Positions 45,701 to 54,559 are shown, numbered from the stretch's first letter. The stretch: DNA of 54,882 bases from a bacterium (GCA_004298675.1 SCRI01000053.1:1-54882), one strand, 5' to 3'. The notes: a model not told the origin generated them from the letters alone. A program made the numbers and translations.

Positions 45701-46977
45701 CACTGGAGATAGTCGAAGAGCGAGTGCTGTTCCAGCCGCGTGGTCGTCCCATACGCGGCCTGCAACGCCGCCTGCGTCTGGGTAAACTGCGTGGCTACTT
45801 TAGCTACATCGGCATCTTCGATCCCCGAGATAGTCTGGGTGTTCTGGACGACGGCGGCGCTGTTGAGGGTCTCGACCTGCGCGAGCGACTGGAGCGTAGA
45901 GCCCACCATGGCGCGGGCATTCAGCATCGCGGTGAGCACGTGGTCGACGTCGCCGATCTGGGTGCTGACGTCGGTGGCTGCGCTGCCCTGGGTCTGCAGA
46001 CCGAACGCGCTGAGAAAGTTACCGGGATTGCCCACGGCCCCTGGAGTCAAGGAGTCCACGACGGTAAACGGCTTGCCGTTGGTGGAGGTCAACGTCAGAC
46101 GTTCCTGCTTGTAATCGAAGGCGGCGCTCACGTTGCTCGTGACGGAAACCGCGTTGATCGCGGCCACCACGGAGGCAACCGTCGCAACGGCTGGGTTGAC
46201 GGACACGCTTACGCCGTTGATTTGGAAGCTCGCCGATCCGGATGAATCAGCGCTGAGCGGGGTGGCGAACGCGGCTGAGGAGACGATCGTTGCGGCGGAG
46301 ATCACCGCACCGGGCACGTTGAGCTGGCTCGCGCTCCGGTCGACGATCGATTGACCACTGAGCGTGTTGCGCAGCGCGATCAGCATCTGGAAGACGTCCG
46401 GCGAGCCATCGGTCGAATTCAAGTTGAACGCCTGCTGTGCGGTCACGCCCACCGTGTAGCTCTGTCCGTTGATGAAGATCTGCCTCGTGGACTGTTCGTT
46501 CCCGCCGAACGCCACCGAGGTGATAGGACTGCCCACGGTTTGAAACGGAGCCGCCCCCTGCGTCGTCCCCGAGAAGAGATAGGCGCCCCCCGCCTCAGTG
46601 TTCCCGATGCCGACGGCCTGCTGCAGCAGATTATCCACCTGCGTGGCGAGGTTGGCCCGCTGCTGCGTGCTCAGCGTATCGTCGGCTCCCTGCACGGCGA
46701 TCTGGCGGGCGCTCTGGAGAATGCTCGTTAGTCCCGAGAGCGCGCCGTCCAACGTGGAGAGTTGCGACTGCGCGTTCGTGAGCGTGGCGCTCGTGGTCTG
46801 ATCGTAGGCCTGCGTCGCCCGTACCAGGAGATCCTGGCCGATCCGGGCCGGATCGTCGGAGGGCAGGTTCACCTGCTTGCCCGTCGAGAGCTCGGTTCCG
46901 AACTGCATCTGTTGAGCCGCGAGATCGTCGATCGCCAGCGTCTGCTGATTGTAGACCTCCGAGGTCGAGATACGCAT
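45700..46977 (-). CDS. flgL: Flagellar hook-filament junction protein FlgL (HAP3)
   Basis: The 425-aa junction protein has flagellin-like ends: MRISTSEVYNQQTLAIDDLAAQQMQFGTELSTGKQVNLPSDDPARIGQDLLVRATQAYDQ at the N-terminus and a long C-terminal helix (VDHVLTAMLNARAMVGSTLQSLAQVETLNSAAVVQNTQTISGIEDADVAKVATQFTQTQAALQAAY). It is longer than the usual ~300 aa because the middle contains a hook-IN-type domain (INGVSVSVNPAVATVASVVAAINA, then FLSAFGLQ), the same kind as in FliD. GGAGGC is upstream of the ATG. It follows flgK by 19 bases and overlaps fliW. Confidence 0.92.
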   Translation of the reverse strand: MRISTSEVYNQQTLAIDDLAAQQMQFGTELSTGKQVNLPSDDPARIGQDLLVRATQAYDQTTSATLTNAQSQLSTLDGALSGLTSILQSARQIAVQGADDTLSTQQRANLATQVDNLLQQAVGIGNTEAGGAYLFSGTTQGAAPFQTVGSPITSVAFGGNEQSTRQIFINGQSYTVGVTAQQAFNLNSTDGSPDVFQMLIALRNTLSGQSIVDRSASQLNVPGAVISAATIVSSAAFATPLSADSSGSASFQINGVSVSVNPAVATVASVVAAINAVSVTSNVSAAFDYKQERLTLTSTNGKPFTVVDSLTPGAVGNPGNFLSAFGLQTQGSAATDVSTQIGDVDHVLTAMLNARAMVGSTLQSLAQVETLNSAAVVQNTQTISGIEDADVAKVATQFTQTQAALQAAYGTTTRLEQHSLFDYLQ

Positions 46978-46996
46978 CGAATGCTGCCTCCGTGCC

Positions 46997-49090
46997 CTAC
47001 TTGACCGTATCCAGTACGGTCTGGATCATCTGTTCCATGACGCCCAGCGTCTTGGCCACGGCCTGATAGGCGTTCTGGAACTTGATCAAGTTCTGCGTCT
47101 CCTCGTCGACGTTGATGCCGTCGATGCTCTGACGCGCGCTGTCGATCTGCTGCGTCACCGTTGCCTGGCCCTTGGCGCCGTTGATCGCCGTCTGCGCGTC
47201 GAATGCGATCTGCGTCACCACGTTGGAGTAGTAGGCGCCCAAGCTCGTCGTGGCCGTTGCCTGAACCGTCGCCGTCGCGGCATGCGGCTTGGTAAACGCC
47301 GCCGTAAACGAGCCCGCGGCGTAGTTCACGCTCTGGACGACCACGTTCTCCTGATTGGGCGTACCGGCGTCGATTGTCAGCGTCGCTCCGGGTTGGATGC
47401 CGGTGAGCGAACCCGGGGTCACGCTGAACGTGCCCGCTCCCGCCACCACCGTGCCGATGGTCGTGGGCGTGAAGTACGGAATGGGTACCGGCGCCTGCAA
47501 CGTTGCGAGCATGGCGTTGGTGCCGGCATTGTCGGCCTTCCCCAGCGCGTTGCCGGCGTTCTGATCGACGCCGTTGATCGCCCCGGCCCCGATCGCGCTC
47601 AAGAATGAAGGCGGCGGGCCACCTCCGGTAATGGCGTCGGTAATCGTGAAATCGGGCGTGGGGACGTAGGCGGAGGTGCTTCCCAGCACGAGGCTCTCGC
47701 TCGTGGGATCGCGCTGGAAGACGACCCGCTGCGAGGTTGCGTCGAAGCTCATGGAAACGCCCAACTGCGCTGCGTTGAACTGAGAGATGAACTGATCGAG
47801 CGTCGTCGCTGCGTTGAGCGTGTAGTTGAAGGTTTCCTTTTGACCGTCGACGCTGACCGTCATGATACCGTTGTAAACGCCCGCCGGAACGACGCTGGCG
47901 TACGAGCTGTTCCCCTCGATCGTCTGCGAGCTCGACACCACGTTATTGGCCGAGTTCAGCGCCGTGATCAGCGTCCCCGCCGCCGTATTGGTAAGACCGC
48001 TCGTGACCGCCGCCGGACTCGTGATCCCGACGCGAATCGAGGCCGCGGTAATGGGGTTGCCCGGAGCACTGGGGATGAACAGCGCCGCTCCCGCGACGCC
48101 GTTCGCGTCATACGACGACTGCGCGACCCGGTTCGCGGCGTTCGCGAGCCCATTTGCGACGTCGTCCAAATTCTGGAGATAGGGCACCAGCTTCGCGTTG
48201 TACGCGTCCAGCAAGCCGCCTAGCTCGCCTCCGCTGATCGGTACCTGCGAGGGATTGTTGGGACTTGGATCGTTGGCGAAGCCGATGACGAGCTGCAGCG
48301 GCGTTCCCGCCGCCATGGGCTTGGCCACCACGGGAGCCGCCAGGTGGTACGCAACGGTATCGTTGACCAGCGCCCGCCCTCCGACGGTCACGAGCGTGGA
48401 GCCGTTAGCCTGCACGGAAGTCTGCACGTTGAGGAAGCCGGAGAGCTGATCGATCAACTGGTCGCGCTGATCGAGCAGTTGATTGGGATTGTCGCCGACC
48501 GCCGTCGATGCACGAATCTGCCCATTGAGCGAGGCGATGTGATCGAGGATCGTATTGACCTGCGCCACGGCATTGGCGGCTTGACCCTGGACCTGCGACT
48601 CCTGCGTCAAGATCGCTTGAGAGGCGGCATTGAGCGTTCCGGACAACGTCTGCGCGGCGCTGAGCACGCCCGAGCGTTGCGCGATCGAGGTCGGCTGTGC
48701 CGCCAACTGCTGCAGCGACGAGAGGAAACTCGAGAGCGCGGCATTGATGCCCAGACCGCCGGGCTCGCTGAAGTTCGCCTGCGTGACGTTGAGAATGTTC
48801 TGTTCGGCCGTGAAGAAGCCGCCGATCGAATTGGAGTTACGGTAGAGCGTGTCGTAGGAATCCTGGTGGACGCGCTGGATCGACTGTACGGAGACACCCT
48901 CCCCGAGCATGCCGGGTCCAAAGTGCATGGGAAAGCCGGGCTGCGCGATCGGCGTCGACTCCACGAGCTGCACCATCTGCCGGGAGGCGCCCGGCGTGTT
49001 CGCGTTGCTGATGTCCTGCGAGGTCACGTTGGCCGCGGTCTGATCGCTCTCGAGGGCGTTCCCCAACAAGCTAATGCCAAAGAAACTCAT
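46997..49090 (-). CDS. flgK: Flagellar hook-associated protein FlgK (HAP1)
   Basis: FlgK is the first hook-filament junction protein. The 697-aa product starts with a rod-type motif, LESDQTAANVTSQDISNANTPGASRQMVQLVE near 13-45, and ends with a conserved block, SIDGINVDEETQNLIKFQNAYQAVAKTLGVMEQMIQTVLDTVK. Between them, helical (about 80-230) and beta-rich domains occur, including a region with VSVDGQKETFNYTLNAATTLDQFISQFNA and FLSAIG, again resembling the hook-IN-type repeats of FliD and FlgL. AAGGCG precedes the ATG, overlapping the flgN end; flgN stops three bases upstream. Confidence 0.94.
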   Translation of the reverse strand: MSFFGISLLGNALESDQTAANVTSQDISNANTPGASRQMVQLVESTPIAQPGFPMHFGPGMLGEGVSVQSIQRVHQDSYDTLYRNSNSIGGFFTAEQNILNVTQANFSEPGGLGINAALSSFLSSLQQLAAQPTSIAQRSGVLSAAQTLSGTLNAASQAILTQESQVQGQAANAVAQVNTILDHIASLNGQIRASTAVGDNPNQLLDQRDQLIDQLSGFLNVQTSVQANGSTLVTVGGRALVNDTVAYHLAAPVVAKPMAAGTPLQLVIGFANDPSPNNPSQVPISGGELGGLLDAYNAKLVPYLQNLDDVANGLANAANRVAQSSYDANGVAGAALFIPSAPGNPITAASIRVGITSPAAVTSGLTNTAAGTLITALNSANNVVSSSQTIEGNSSYASVVPAGVYNGIMTVSVDGQKETFNYTLNAATTLDQFISQFNAAQLGVSMSFDATSQRVVFQRDPTSESLVLGSTSAYVPTPDFTITDAITGGGPPPSFLSAIGAGAINGVDQNAGNALGKADNAGTNAMLATLQAPVPIPYFTPTTIGTVVAGAGTFSVTPGSLTGIQPGATLTIDAGTPNQENVVVQSVNYAAGSFTAAFTKPHAATATVQATATTSLGAYYSNVVTQIAFDAQTAINGAKGQATVTQQIDSARQSIDGINVDEETQNLIKFQNAYQAVAKTLGVMEQMIQTVLDTVK

Positions 49091-49093
49091 ACT

Positions 49094-49573
49094 CTACGCC
49101 TTGCTGCTCACGAGGAAGGAGCTGCCGCCGTTACGGCGGCGGCGCCGCTGGTAAGTACCTAGCTCGTGTTCCTGCGCCGCTTGTGCGATCTGGGCGATGC
49201 GAACCAAGCGCCGCAGCCCCTGTGCGATGAGCGCTTTGTTGTTGTTGTTGCTGATCGCCAAGCCCGCCGCGCCCACCGCCAGCTCGGAGATACGCTGCCG
49301 CAAGCGCGGCCGCAACGCACGCGGGGCATACTCCACCACCTGCCGCAGCGTGCGCTGGCCGAAGCCTCGCTGCTGCATCGCACGCCGGCGCCCCAGCGCG
49401 CTCTGGTGCGCAATGCGCGCATCCTCGACCACACGACGCGCGGCCTCGACGTGCTCGAGGTCGTTACCGATCAACGCCCCGGTAAGCACGCGGGTCTGCT
49501 GCGCGAGCGCCGTCATCGCGGCGCACTCCGCGTCGAGCGTCGCCGCAAACGCCTCCCATGAGTCCCCACTCAT
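49094..49573 (-). CDS. flgN: FlgN-like export chaperone
   Basis: FlgN-type chaperones deliver FlgK and FlgL to the export gate. The 159-aa product is helical: an N-terminal helix (SWEAFAATLDAECAAMTALAQQTRVLTGALIGND), a second around 40-60, then an Arg-rich middle part and a helical C-terminal half with an unusual run of four Asn (near 110). Sequence similarity across this family is low; the call rests on size, helicity and position between flgM and flgK, where flgN is expected. GGAG is 10 bases before the ATG. Confidence 0.7.
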   Translation of the reverse strand: MSGDSWEAFAATLDAECAAMTALAQQTRVLTGALIGNDLEHVEAARRVVEDARIAHQSALGRRRAMQQRGFGQRTLRQVVEYAPRALRPRLRQRISELAVGAAGLAISNNNNKALIAQGLRRLVRIAQIAQAAQEHELGTYQRRRRRNGGSSFLVSSKA

Positions 49574-49646
49574 TGCGCTGCGCTCCAGGCGTGGGGGCCC
49601 CGACTCTTGAACGGTTCCCGCGCACTCGCGCCGGGTTTAGCGTCTC

Positions 49647-49928
49647 TCAAATCATCGAGTCGACGGTCAACCGCCCGAGGATCTTCTCGACGATCTCTTC
49701 CGTCGGAATGTAATACTTGCCCTCGCTCACGCGACGGCGCAACTCGCGCACCCGCTCGTCGCGCACGTCGGGAAGCCTGTCGTAGGCCCTGCGTATCGCC
49801 AAGAGTGCGGCTCCGTCTAGCGAGATCTCCGCCGCATCCGCCACCACCGCGCCGCCCCGCGAGCGGAGCATACCACCGGTCTTGTAGACGGCGATCACGC
49901 TCTGCAGCTCCGTAGCGCTGATCCTCAT
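49647..49928 (-). CDS. flgM: Anti-sigma-28 factor FlgM
   Basis: FlgM holds sigma-28 inactive until the hook is finished and it is exported. The 93-aa product has the C-terminal sigma-binding helix pattern: DAAEISLDGAALLAIRRAYDRLPDVRDERVRELRRRVSEGKYYIPTEEIVEKILGRL. The last part, KYYIPTEEIVEKIL, corresponds to the conserved (G)xYxVdseeIAeKml block. AAGGGTGG lies 7 bases before the ATG. It follows the rod-binding protein gene by 96 bases, with a sigma-28-like promoter candidate in the gap. Confidence 0.9.
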   Translation of the reverse strand: MRISATELQSVIAVYKTGGMLRSRGGAVVADAAEISLDGAALLAIRRAYDRLPDVRDERVRELRRRVSEGKYYIPTEEIVEKILGRLTVDSMI

Positions 49929-49971
49929 CGTTGCGCCACCCTTCTCGAGAACCGCCTCTCCATACTTGGGA

Positions 49972-49999
49972 CCATCGGCTCCCCGAGGAGGCCAGTTTA
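49972..49999 (-). promoter_or_regulatory. Possible sigma-28 promoter of flgM
   Basis: TAAACTGG (49992-49999) and GCCGATGG (49972-49979) resemble sigma-28 boxes, spaced 12 rather than 11 bases. The start of transcription would be near 49965, with a 37-base leader to flgM. flgM having its own sigma-28 promoter is the common arrangement; the extra spacer base and two -10 mismatches make it moderate. Confidence 0.4.
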
Positions 50000-50024
50000 G
50001 GGAGGTGCGTGCCTCTCCTATCCA

Positions 50025-50363
50025 TTAGAATTCCCCCTCTACGCGCTTGGCCTTCGCCTCAGCAGGGGCATTCGAGAGGACGGCTCCCCGCAGCTCACGC
50101 TCGACGATCCGGGCGATGCCCAGGCTACCGCTCGAGGCGATCTGATCGGCCCGCTGTTGGTCCAGCATCTCGGAGAAAGTCTGCTCGGAGGCGGATGCCT
50201 TCCCGAAGATTCCGTCCGTTGGCGCCGTTTTGCGCATCTCGCGCATCAACATCCCCACGAAGACCCCCTCAAACGCCTTTGCCGCCGCATGCAGACGCGA
50301 GAGAGCCTGCTGCTGTTCGGTGGTCAGCGCTTGCGACGGTTGGCCGGTTGCTTTGATATCCAT
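50025..50363 (-). CDS. flgJ: Flagellar rod-binding protein, FlgJ N-terminal domain only
   Basis: The 112-aa product matches the rod-binding domain of FlgJ: AAKAFEGVFVGMLMREMRKTAPTDGIFGKASASEQTFSEMLDQQRADQIASSGSLGIARIVEREL near 27-90. The muramidase domain of gammaproteobacterial FlgJ is absent, as in many phyla, so rod passage through peptidoglycan must use another enzyme. Its ATG shares a base with the flgI stop (TGATG). flgM is next, after a 96-base gap. Confidence 0.85.
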   Translation of the reverse strand: MDIKATGQPSQALTTEQQQALSRLHAAAKAFEGVFVGMLMREMRKTAPTDGIFGKASASEQTFSEMLDQQRADQIASSGSLGIARIVERELRGAVLSNAPAEAKAKRVEGEF

Positions 50364-51511
50364 CAGATGATCTCGAGATCGGCCTGCAGGGCACCGGAGG
50401 CGTGGAGCGCCTGCAGGATGGCGATCAGGTCGCGCGGGGAGACACCCAAGGTGTTGAGGGCGCGGACCACGCGCGCGAGCGTCGGCTCCCCGTTAAAGTA
50501 GACCAAGCGACGCTTCTCTTCGTTGACGGTGATCTTGGTATTGGTCTGCGTCTGGCCGGGGGCATTGGAGAAGGGCCCCGACGGGACGGCGGTATTGGTG
50601 GTGGTAATCGTGATCGAGAGGTTGCCGTGAGCGATCGCCACCGGCGCCAGCGTGATATCGCCACCCATGACCACGGTACCGGTGCGCTCGTTGAGCACGA
50701 CTTTAGCAACCTGACCGGCGCTGACGTCGAGGTCTCCCGCCTGTGCCAGAAACTCGACCTCATCGCTGCGGTACGGAGGCGGGAGCTGCACCGCCACCGT
50801 GCCCTCGTCCACGGCATGGGCCGTGCCGCCGCCGAAGCGCCGGTTGAGCGCGCGCGCAAGATTAGCCGCGGTGTTGAAATCGGGCTGAAGCAAGACGTAG
50901 TTGAACGAGCCGTCGTTCTGCTGCAACGGTGTGGTCACCGTGCGCGCGATCAGGCCTCCGCCGGGTATGCGTCCGGCCGCGGGATGGTTCTGAGTGACGG
51001 AGTTCGCGCCGGCGCCGAGGTTCTGAACGGAGAAGCCGCCGATCGAGACCGCGCCCTGAGAAGTCGCGTAGACTTGATTGTCGGCGCCCCGTAACTGCGT
51101 GAGCACGAGGGTCCCGCCCTGGAGCGAGGTCGCGTCACCCAGCGAACTGACCGTCACGTCGACGTTGTCGCCGGAGTGCGCGAACGGCGGCAGCGAAGCC
51201 GTGACGACGACCGCGGCAACGTTGCGCGTACGCACGTCCTGCGAGCTCGTGGAGAGCCCAAACTCCGTCAGCAGATTCTGAATGGTCTTGCTCGTGAAGA
51301 CGACCGACGTGGAATCTCCCGTGCCGGCGAGGCCGGTGACCAAGCCATAGCCCACCAGCTGGTTGTTCGCCACACCCTGCACTTTGGCGACGTCCTTGAC
51401 GCGCACGGTCTGCGCCTGTGCGGCCGGAGCAATGGCCGCGAACGCGATCACGGCGCAGAGCACCGCGACCACCCGCATCACCATCACGTCAAACCGCTGC
51501 ATCATCATCAT
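50363..51511 (-). CDS. flgI: Flagellar P-ring protein FlgI
   Basis: FlgI forms the ring around the rod at the peptidoglycan layer. The 382-aa product starts with a signal peptide (cleavage likely after AAQAQ, about residue 35), then VRVKDVAKVQGVANNQLVGYGLVTGLAGTGD, a perfect FlgI signature, VVVTASLPPFAHSGDNVDVTVSSLGDATSLQGGTLVLTQLRGAD near 100-145 and a VVLNERTGTVVMGGDI segment. It ends VSPRDLIAILQALHASGALQADLEII. The start has four successive ATG codons; AGGA lies just upstream. A second start at residue 10 or 12 would also leave a good signal peptide. Follows flgH by 6 bases. Confidence 0.96.
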   Translation of the reverse strand: MMMMQRFDVMVMRVVAVLCAVIAFAAIAPAAQAQTVRVKDVAKVQGVANNQLVGYGLVTGLAGTGDSTSVVFTSKTIQNLLTEFGLSTSSQDVRTRNVAAVVVTASLPPFAHSGDNVDVTVSSLGDATSLQGGTLVLTQLRGADNQVYATSQGAVSIGGFSVQNLGAGANSVTQNHPAAGRIPGGGLIARTVTTPLQQNDGSFNYVLLQPDFNTAANLARALNRRFGGGTAHAVDEGTVAVQLPPPYRSDEVEFLAQAGDLDVSAGQVAKVVLNERTGTVVMGGDITLAPVAIAHGNLSITITTTNTAVPSGPFSNAPGQTQTNTKITVNEEKRRLVYFNGEPTLARVVRALNTLGVSPRDLIAILQALHASGALQADLEII

Positions 51512-51517
51512 CGCATC

Positions 51518-52126
51518 CTAGAATAGGAAGTAGAGTAGCTTACGGATCAATCCGCGATGCGGCTCTTGGAACTGACCCTCGAACTTCGCGTCCACGTCGG
51601 CGACTTTGCTCGAGGCCACGGAGTTGGTGCCGTCGATGTCTTCGGGACGAACCACGCCGGAGATGTCCAGCGTCTGCGGCTGACCGTTGACGATCAAGCC
51701 CTGGCGCCCTTTGATTTCGAGGTTTCCGCTGGGCAGCACGTTGACGACGGTCGCTTCCATCACCGCGTTGAGCGATTGCTGACCCACGCGGCTCTGGCTG
51801 GTATCCGCGGCGGTATTGCCGCTGGTACCCGTGGCAAAGCGCAACGGCCCCAGCGCAAGGTTGCCCAAGCCCTGTCCAAGGTTGAGCGCATAGTCCTTCT
51901 TGTCCGTGGCGGTGTTGACCGAGTTGCTCGCCACGGAGAAATTGAAGATGACGGTTACCAGATCGCCGACGGCGCGCGCGCGATGGTCGCTGAACAGGTC
52001 CAGTGGGCGCGCAGGGCCGATCTGCGGGCCCGGCTGATACAGCGTATCGGCGGCCGACGGCAGAGCCAACGCCGTCGCCGCGAGCATGACGGCTGCCGCG
52101 GCGATCTCACGAACTCGCTGCCACAT
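51518..52126 (-). CDS. flgH: Flagellar L-ring protein FlgH, apparently not a lipoprotein
   Basis: FlgH forms the outer-membrane ring. The 202-aa product has SLYxxG-like TLYQPGPQIGP (about 29-38), LDLFSDHRARAVGDLVTVIFNFSVASNSVNTATDKKD, the QQSLNAVMEATVVNVLPSGNLEIKGRQGLIVNGQPQTLDISGVVRPEDID signature, and VADVDAKFEGQF. The signal peptide (about 1-27) ends in LPSAADT, with no cysteine, so the lipobox normal for FlgH is missing. ATG 52126 has GGAGGG 4 bases upstream; a start five codons earlier does not add a Cys either. Its start overlaps the flgA end by 20 bases. Confidence 0.9.
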   Translation of the reverse strand: MWQRVREIAAAAVMLAATALALPSAADTLYQPGPQIGPARPLDLFSDHRARAVGDLVTVIFNFSVASNSVNTATDKKDYALNLGQGLGNLALGPLRFATGTSGNTAADTSQSRVGQQSLNAVMEATVVNVLPSGNLEIKGRQGLIVNGQPQTLDISGVVRPEDIDGTNSVASSKVADVDAKFEGQFQEPHRGLIRKLLYFLF

Positions 52127-52850
52127 GTTGCCCTCCGGCATCTCCGTTTAGACTGACGTCCAGTTCCACGCGCCCGGGTGCGACGACGATTGCGCTCAGC
52201 GCGTGTTTGGTCTGCTCCACGTAGATCGCCACCGTTTGGCCAAGCACTCCGTCCTGACGCGAGAGCGCCTCCGCCGTCACACGTATGCCATCGTCGACCA
52301 CGATCAGCATGCAGGGCTGCCCCGCGCGAACCAGCGGGACCGCCGCCGTCATCTCGAGGAAGACCGGCGTCCCCTCTGGGACCCCGGCCAGCGTGCGGCG
52401 TCCAAGTAATTCATCGGCCGTTGCGGGGATGCGCCCAAGTGCCGGCAGCCGCTTCAGCACGAGATCGCCGGCGGCGAGTACGGTCCCAGCGGATAGGCTG
52501 CGGGCGGCCACGGGCACCGTCACGAACGTCGTCACGCGATACCCCACGAAGACGGTCCGAGCCGTCCTCCCATCGACGCTGACGACAACCGGGATCGAGA
52601 CGTAGGTGGCGCTGGGCGCCGGCAGTGCCCCGCGCGAGAGCGACACCGCTCCCGCCGGCAGCTCGAGATCCGGGACGCCGGAGGCCAGGTCGACTTTGCG
52701 ATCCGGTCCGCCTGCGGTAGCTTCGGCAATGCGTGTGGCAAAGGCCGCGATGCGTGCCCCTGAGACATGCTGCAGCGCCGCCGCCGATGCGGGCCTCCCC
52801 AACCCCAAGACCGCGAGCAGCGCGACGGCCGCGAGCAGACAGCGGATCAT
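52107..52850 (-). CDS. flgA: Flagellar P-ring assembly chaperone FlgA
   Basis: FlgA is the periplasmic chaperone for FlgI assembly. The 247-aa product has a signal peptide (MIRCLLAAVALLAVLGLGRPASA) and, in the C-terminal half, a SAF-type domain: VPVAARSLSAGTVLAAGDLVLKRL near 115-138 and an EEL-like LGRRTLAGVPEGTPVFLEM segment, then VRAGQPCMLIVVDDGIRVTAEALSRQDGVLGQTVAIYV, which fits the family. ATG 52850 is chosen because it opens the signal peptide and lies just after the flgG stop; an open frame 27 codons earlier overlaps flgG out of frame. Confidence 0.88.
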   Translation of the reverse strand: MIRCLLAAVALLAVLGLGRPASAAALQHVSGARIAAFATRIAEATAGGPDRKVDLASGVPDLELPAGAVSLSRGALPAPSATYVSIPVVVSVDGRTARTVFVGYRVTTFVTVPVAARSLSAGTVLAAGDLVLKRLPALGRIPATADELLGRRTLAGVPEGTPVFLEMTAAVPLVRAGQPCMLIVVDDGIRVTAEALSRQDGVLGQTVAIYVEQTKHALSAIVVAPGRVELDVSLNGDAGGQHVAASS

Positions 52851-52854
52851 TCGA

Positions 52855-53640
52855 TTACCGGACGATCTGCACCGCGGTCGAGAGCATCTGATCGCTCGTG
52901 GCGATGGCCTTCGAGTTCGCTTCGTAGGCACGCTGCGCCACGATCATGTTGACGATCTCGTTGACCACCTGCACGTTCGAGTTCTCGAGGAAGCCCTGCT
53001 GCAGCGTGCCGGCGCCGTTGATACCTGGCTGGCTGATCACCGGCGCGCCCGACGCCCCCGTCTGCGTGAAGAGGTTCTTCCCCAGCGGCGACAACCCGGC
53101 CGGATTGGTGAAGCGTACGAGCGAGACTTGCCCCAGCGTCTGCGGCAACTGCGACCCCGGGATCAGCGCCGTGACCGTGCCGTCAGCACCCACGTTCACC
53201 TGCGTGGCATTCTGCGGAACGGTGATCTGCGGTGAGAGCAGATAGCCGTCCGCCGTCACCAGCGTGCCGTTGGCATCACGTTTGAAGGAACCGTCGCGGG
53301 TGTACGCAGCGGTGCCTTCCGGCAGCGTCACTTGGAAGAAGCCGTCGCCTTCGATCGCCACGTCGAGCGGATTGCCGGTCTGCTGCAGCGAGCCTTGGTT
53401 GAAGTTCTTCTCCGACGACGCGATCTTCACGCCCAGTCCCACGTCCTGCCCGGTAGGTACGACGGAGGCGCCAACGGGCGCACCCGGCGCGCGCAGCGTT
53501 TCGTAGATCAGGTCTTGGAAGCGTGCCTGGTTTCCTTTGAACCCCTGCGTATCGATGTTGGCCAGATTATTCGAGATGGTGTCCATGTTGTATTGCTGGG
53601 CAATCATCCCGGTGGCTGCGGTGTACAGTGCTCGCATCAT
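52855..53640 (-). CDS. flgG: Flagellar distal rod protein FlgG
   Basis: The 261-aa distal rod subunit. N-terminus MMRALYTAATGMIAQQYNMDTISNNLANIDTQGFKGNQARFQDLIYETLRAPGA, with the rod signature NNLANIDTQGFK at 24-35; middle VAIEGDGFFQVTLPEGTAAYTRDGSFKRDANGTLVTADGYLL; C-terminus LENSNVQVVNEIVNMIVAQRAYEANSKAIATSDQMLSTAVQI, all standard FlgG. Length matches the family (about 260). It follows flgF by 30 bases. Confidence 0.96.
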   Translation of the reverse strand: MMRALYTAATGMIAQQYNMDTISNNLANIDTQGFKGNQARFQDLIYETLRAPGAPVGASVVPTGQDVGLGVKIASSEKNFNQGSLQQTGNPLDVAIEGDGFFQVTLPEGTAAYTRDGSFKRDANGTLVTADGYLLSPQITVPQNATQVNVGADGTVTALIPGSQLPQTLGQVSLVRFTNPAGLSPLGKNLFTQTGASGAPVISQPGINGAGTLQQGFLENSNVQVVNEIVNMIVAQRAYEANSKAIATSDQMLSTAVQIVR

Positions 53641-53670
53641 GGTAGCGGTGGATTCCTCTCTGGTCGCCCG

Positions 53671-54456
53671 TCAGCGCACGGAGCCGACCGATTGCACGGC
53701 CAAGCCCAGCGCTTGATCCTCGAGTGTGACCGCCTTGCTGTTCGCGTCGAAGAAACGCTCGGCGGAGATGAGATCGACCATCGAGCGCACGACGTTCACC
53801 GTCGACTTCTCGAGGTATCCCTGTTGCACGGCCGTGGCCGTATCCGGCGCGGCACCCGCACCCTCGTCCACGAAGAGGTTGTCACCCTGTGGACGCAGAT
53901 TGCGCAGGCTATTGAAGCGTACGATGGAGAGTTGCCCCACGGGCGCGCCGCTCTGGCGCACCGTGCCGTCGCCGTCGACGCTGAAGGGGCCCTGCGCGAG
54001 TACGATCGGCGCACCGGTGGCCGAGAGCACCGGCTGCCCCGCTTGCGTCACCAGCATACCCTGCGGGTTGCGCGCGAAGCCTCCGTCGCGCGTGTACCGA
54101 TCGCCGGCGGGGGTTGCGACACGAAAGAAGCCGGGACCGGTGAGCGCGAGATCCAGCGGATCGCCGGTCTTCTGCAGCGCACCCTGTTCGAAGCTGGTCG
54201 GCGTGTCGTACACTTGCGCTCCCAGCCCGAGCACGCCGACGTGCTCGCGCGCGGGAACGCCGCGCGTACCGTGACCTTGCACCTGGCCCGGCTCCACCTG
54301 ATAGCGGTACAGGTCGAGCACCGGCGCAGATTCCACTTGCAGCACCGCGCGCTTGAAGCCGCTGGTGTCGACGTTGGCGAGGTTGTTCGCGGTGGCGTCC
54401 ACCTGCGATTGCGCAACCAGCATGCCGCTGGCCGCCGAGTAGAGCCCGCGTATCAC
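53671..54456 (-). CDS. flgF: Flagellar proximal rod protein FlgF
   Basis: A second rod protein, 261 aa, paralogous to FlgG but with the FlgF/FlhO-type beginning MIRGLYSAASGMLVAQSQVDATANNLANVDTSGFKRAVLQVES, middle LALTGPGFFRVATPAGDRYTRDGGFARNPQGMLV, and ending STVNVVRSMVDLISAERFFDANSKAVTLEDQALGLAVQSVG. The start is GTG at 54456 with AGGAGGG about 10 bases upstream. It is the first gene of the flagellar run on this strand, preceded by a sigma-28-like promoter and about 97 bases of leader. Confidence 0.93.
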   Translation of the reverse strand: MIRGLYSAASGMLVAQSQVDATANNLANVDTSGFKRAVLQVESAPVLDLYRYQVEPGQVQGHGTRGVPAREHVGVLGLGAQVYDTPTSFEQGALQKTGDPLDLALTGPGFFRVATPAGDRYTRDGGFARNPQGMLVTQAGQPVLSATGAPIVLAQGPFSVDGDGTVRQSGAPVGQLSIVRFNSLRNLRPQGDNLFVDEGAGAAPDTATAVQQGYLEKSTVNVVRSMVDLISAERFFDANSKAVTLEDQALGLAVQSVGSVR

Positions 54457-54559
54457 GCGCCGCTGCCCTCCTAAGCGAAAGTCTCCACGCTAGGACCCTC
54501 AATCGATCGGGTCCCGGACGGCTTCCGCCACGAGGGCAGTCCAGCCGTTGTCTCTTGGT

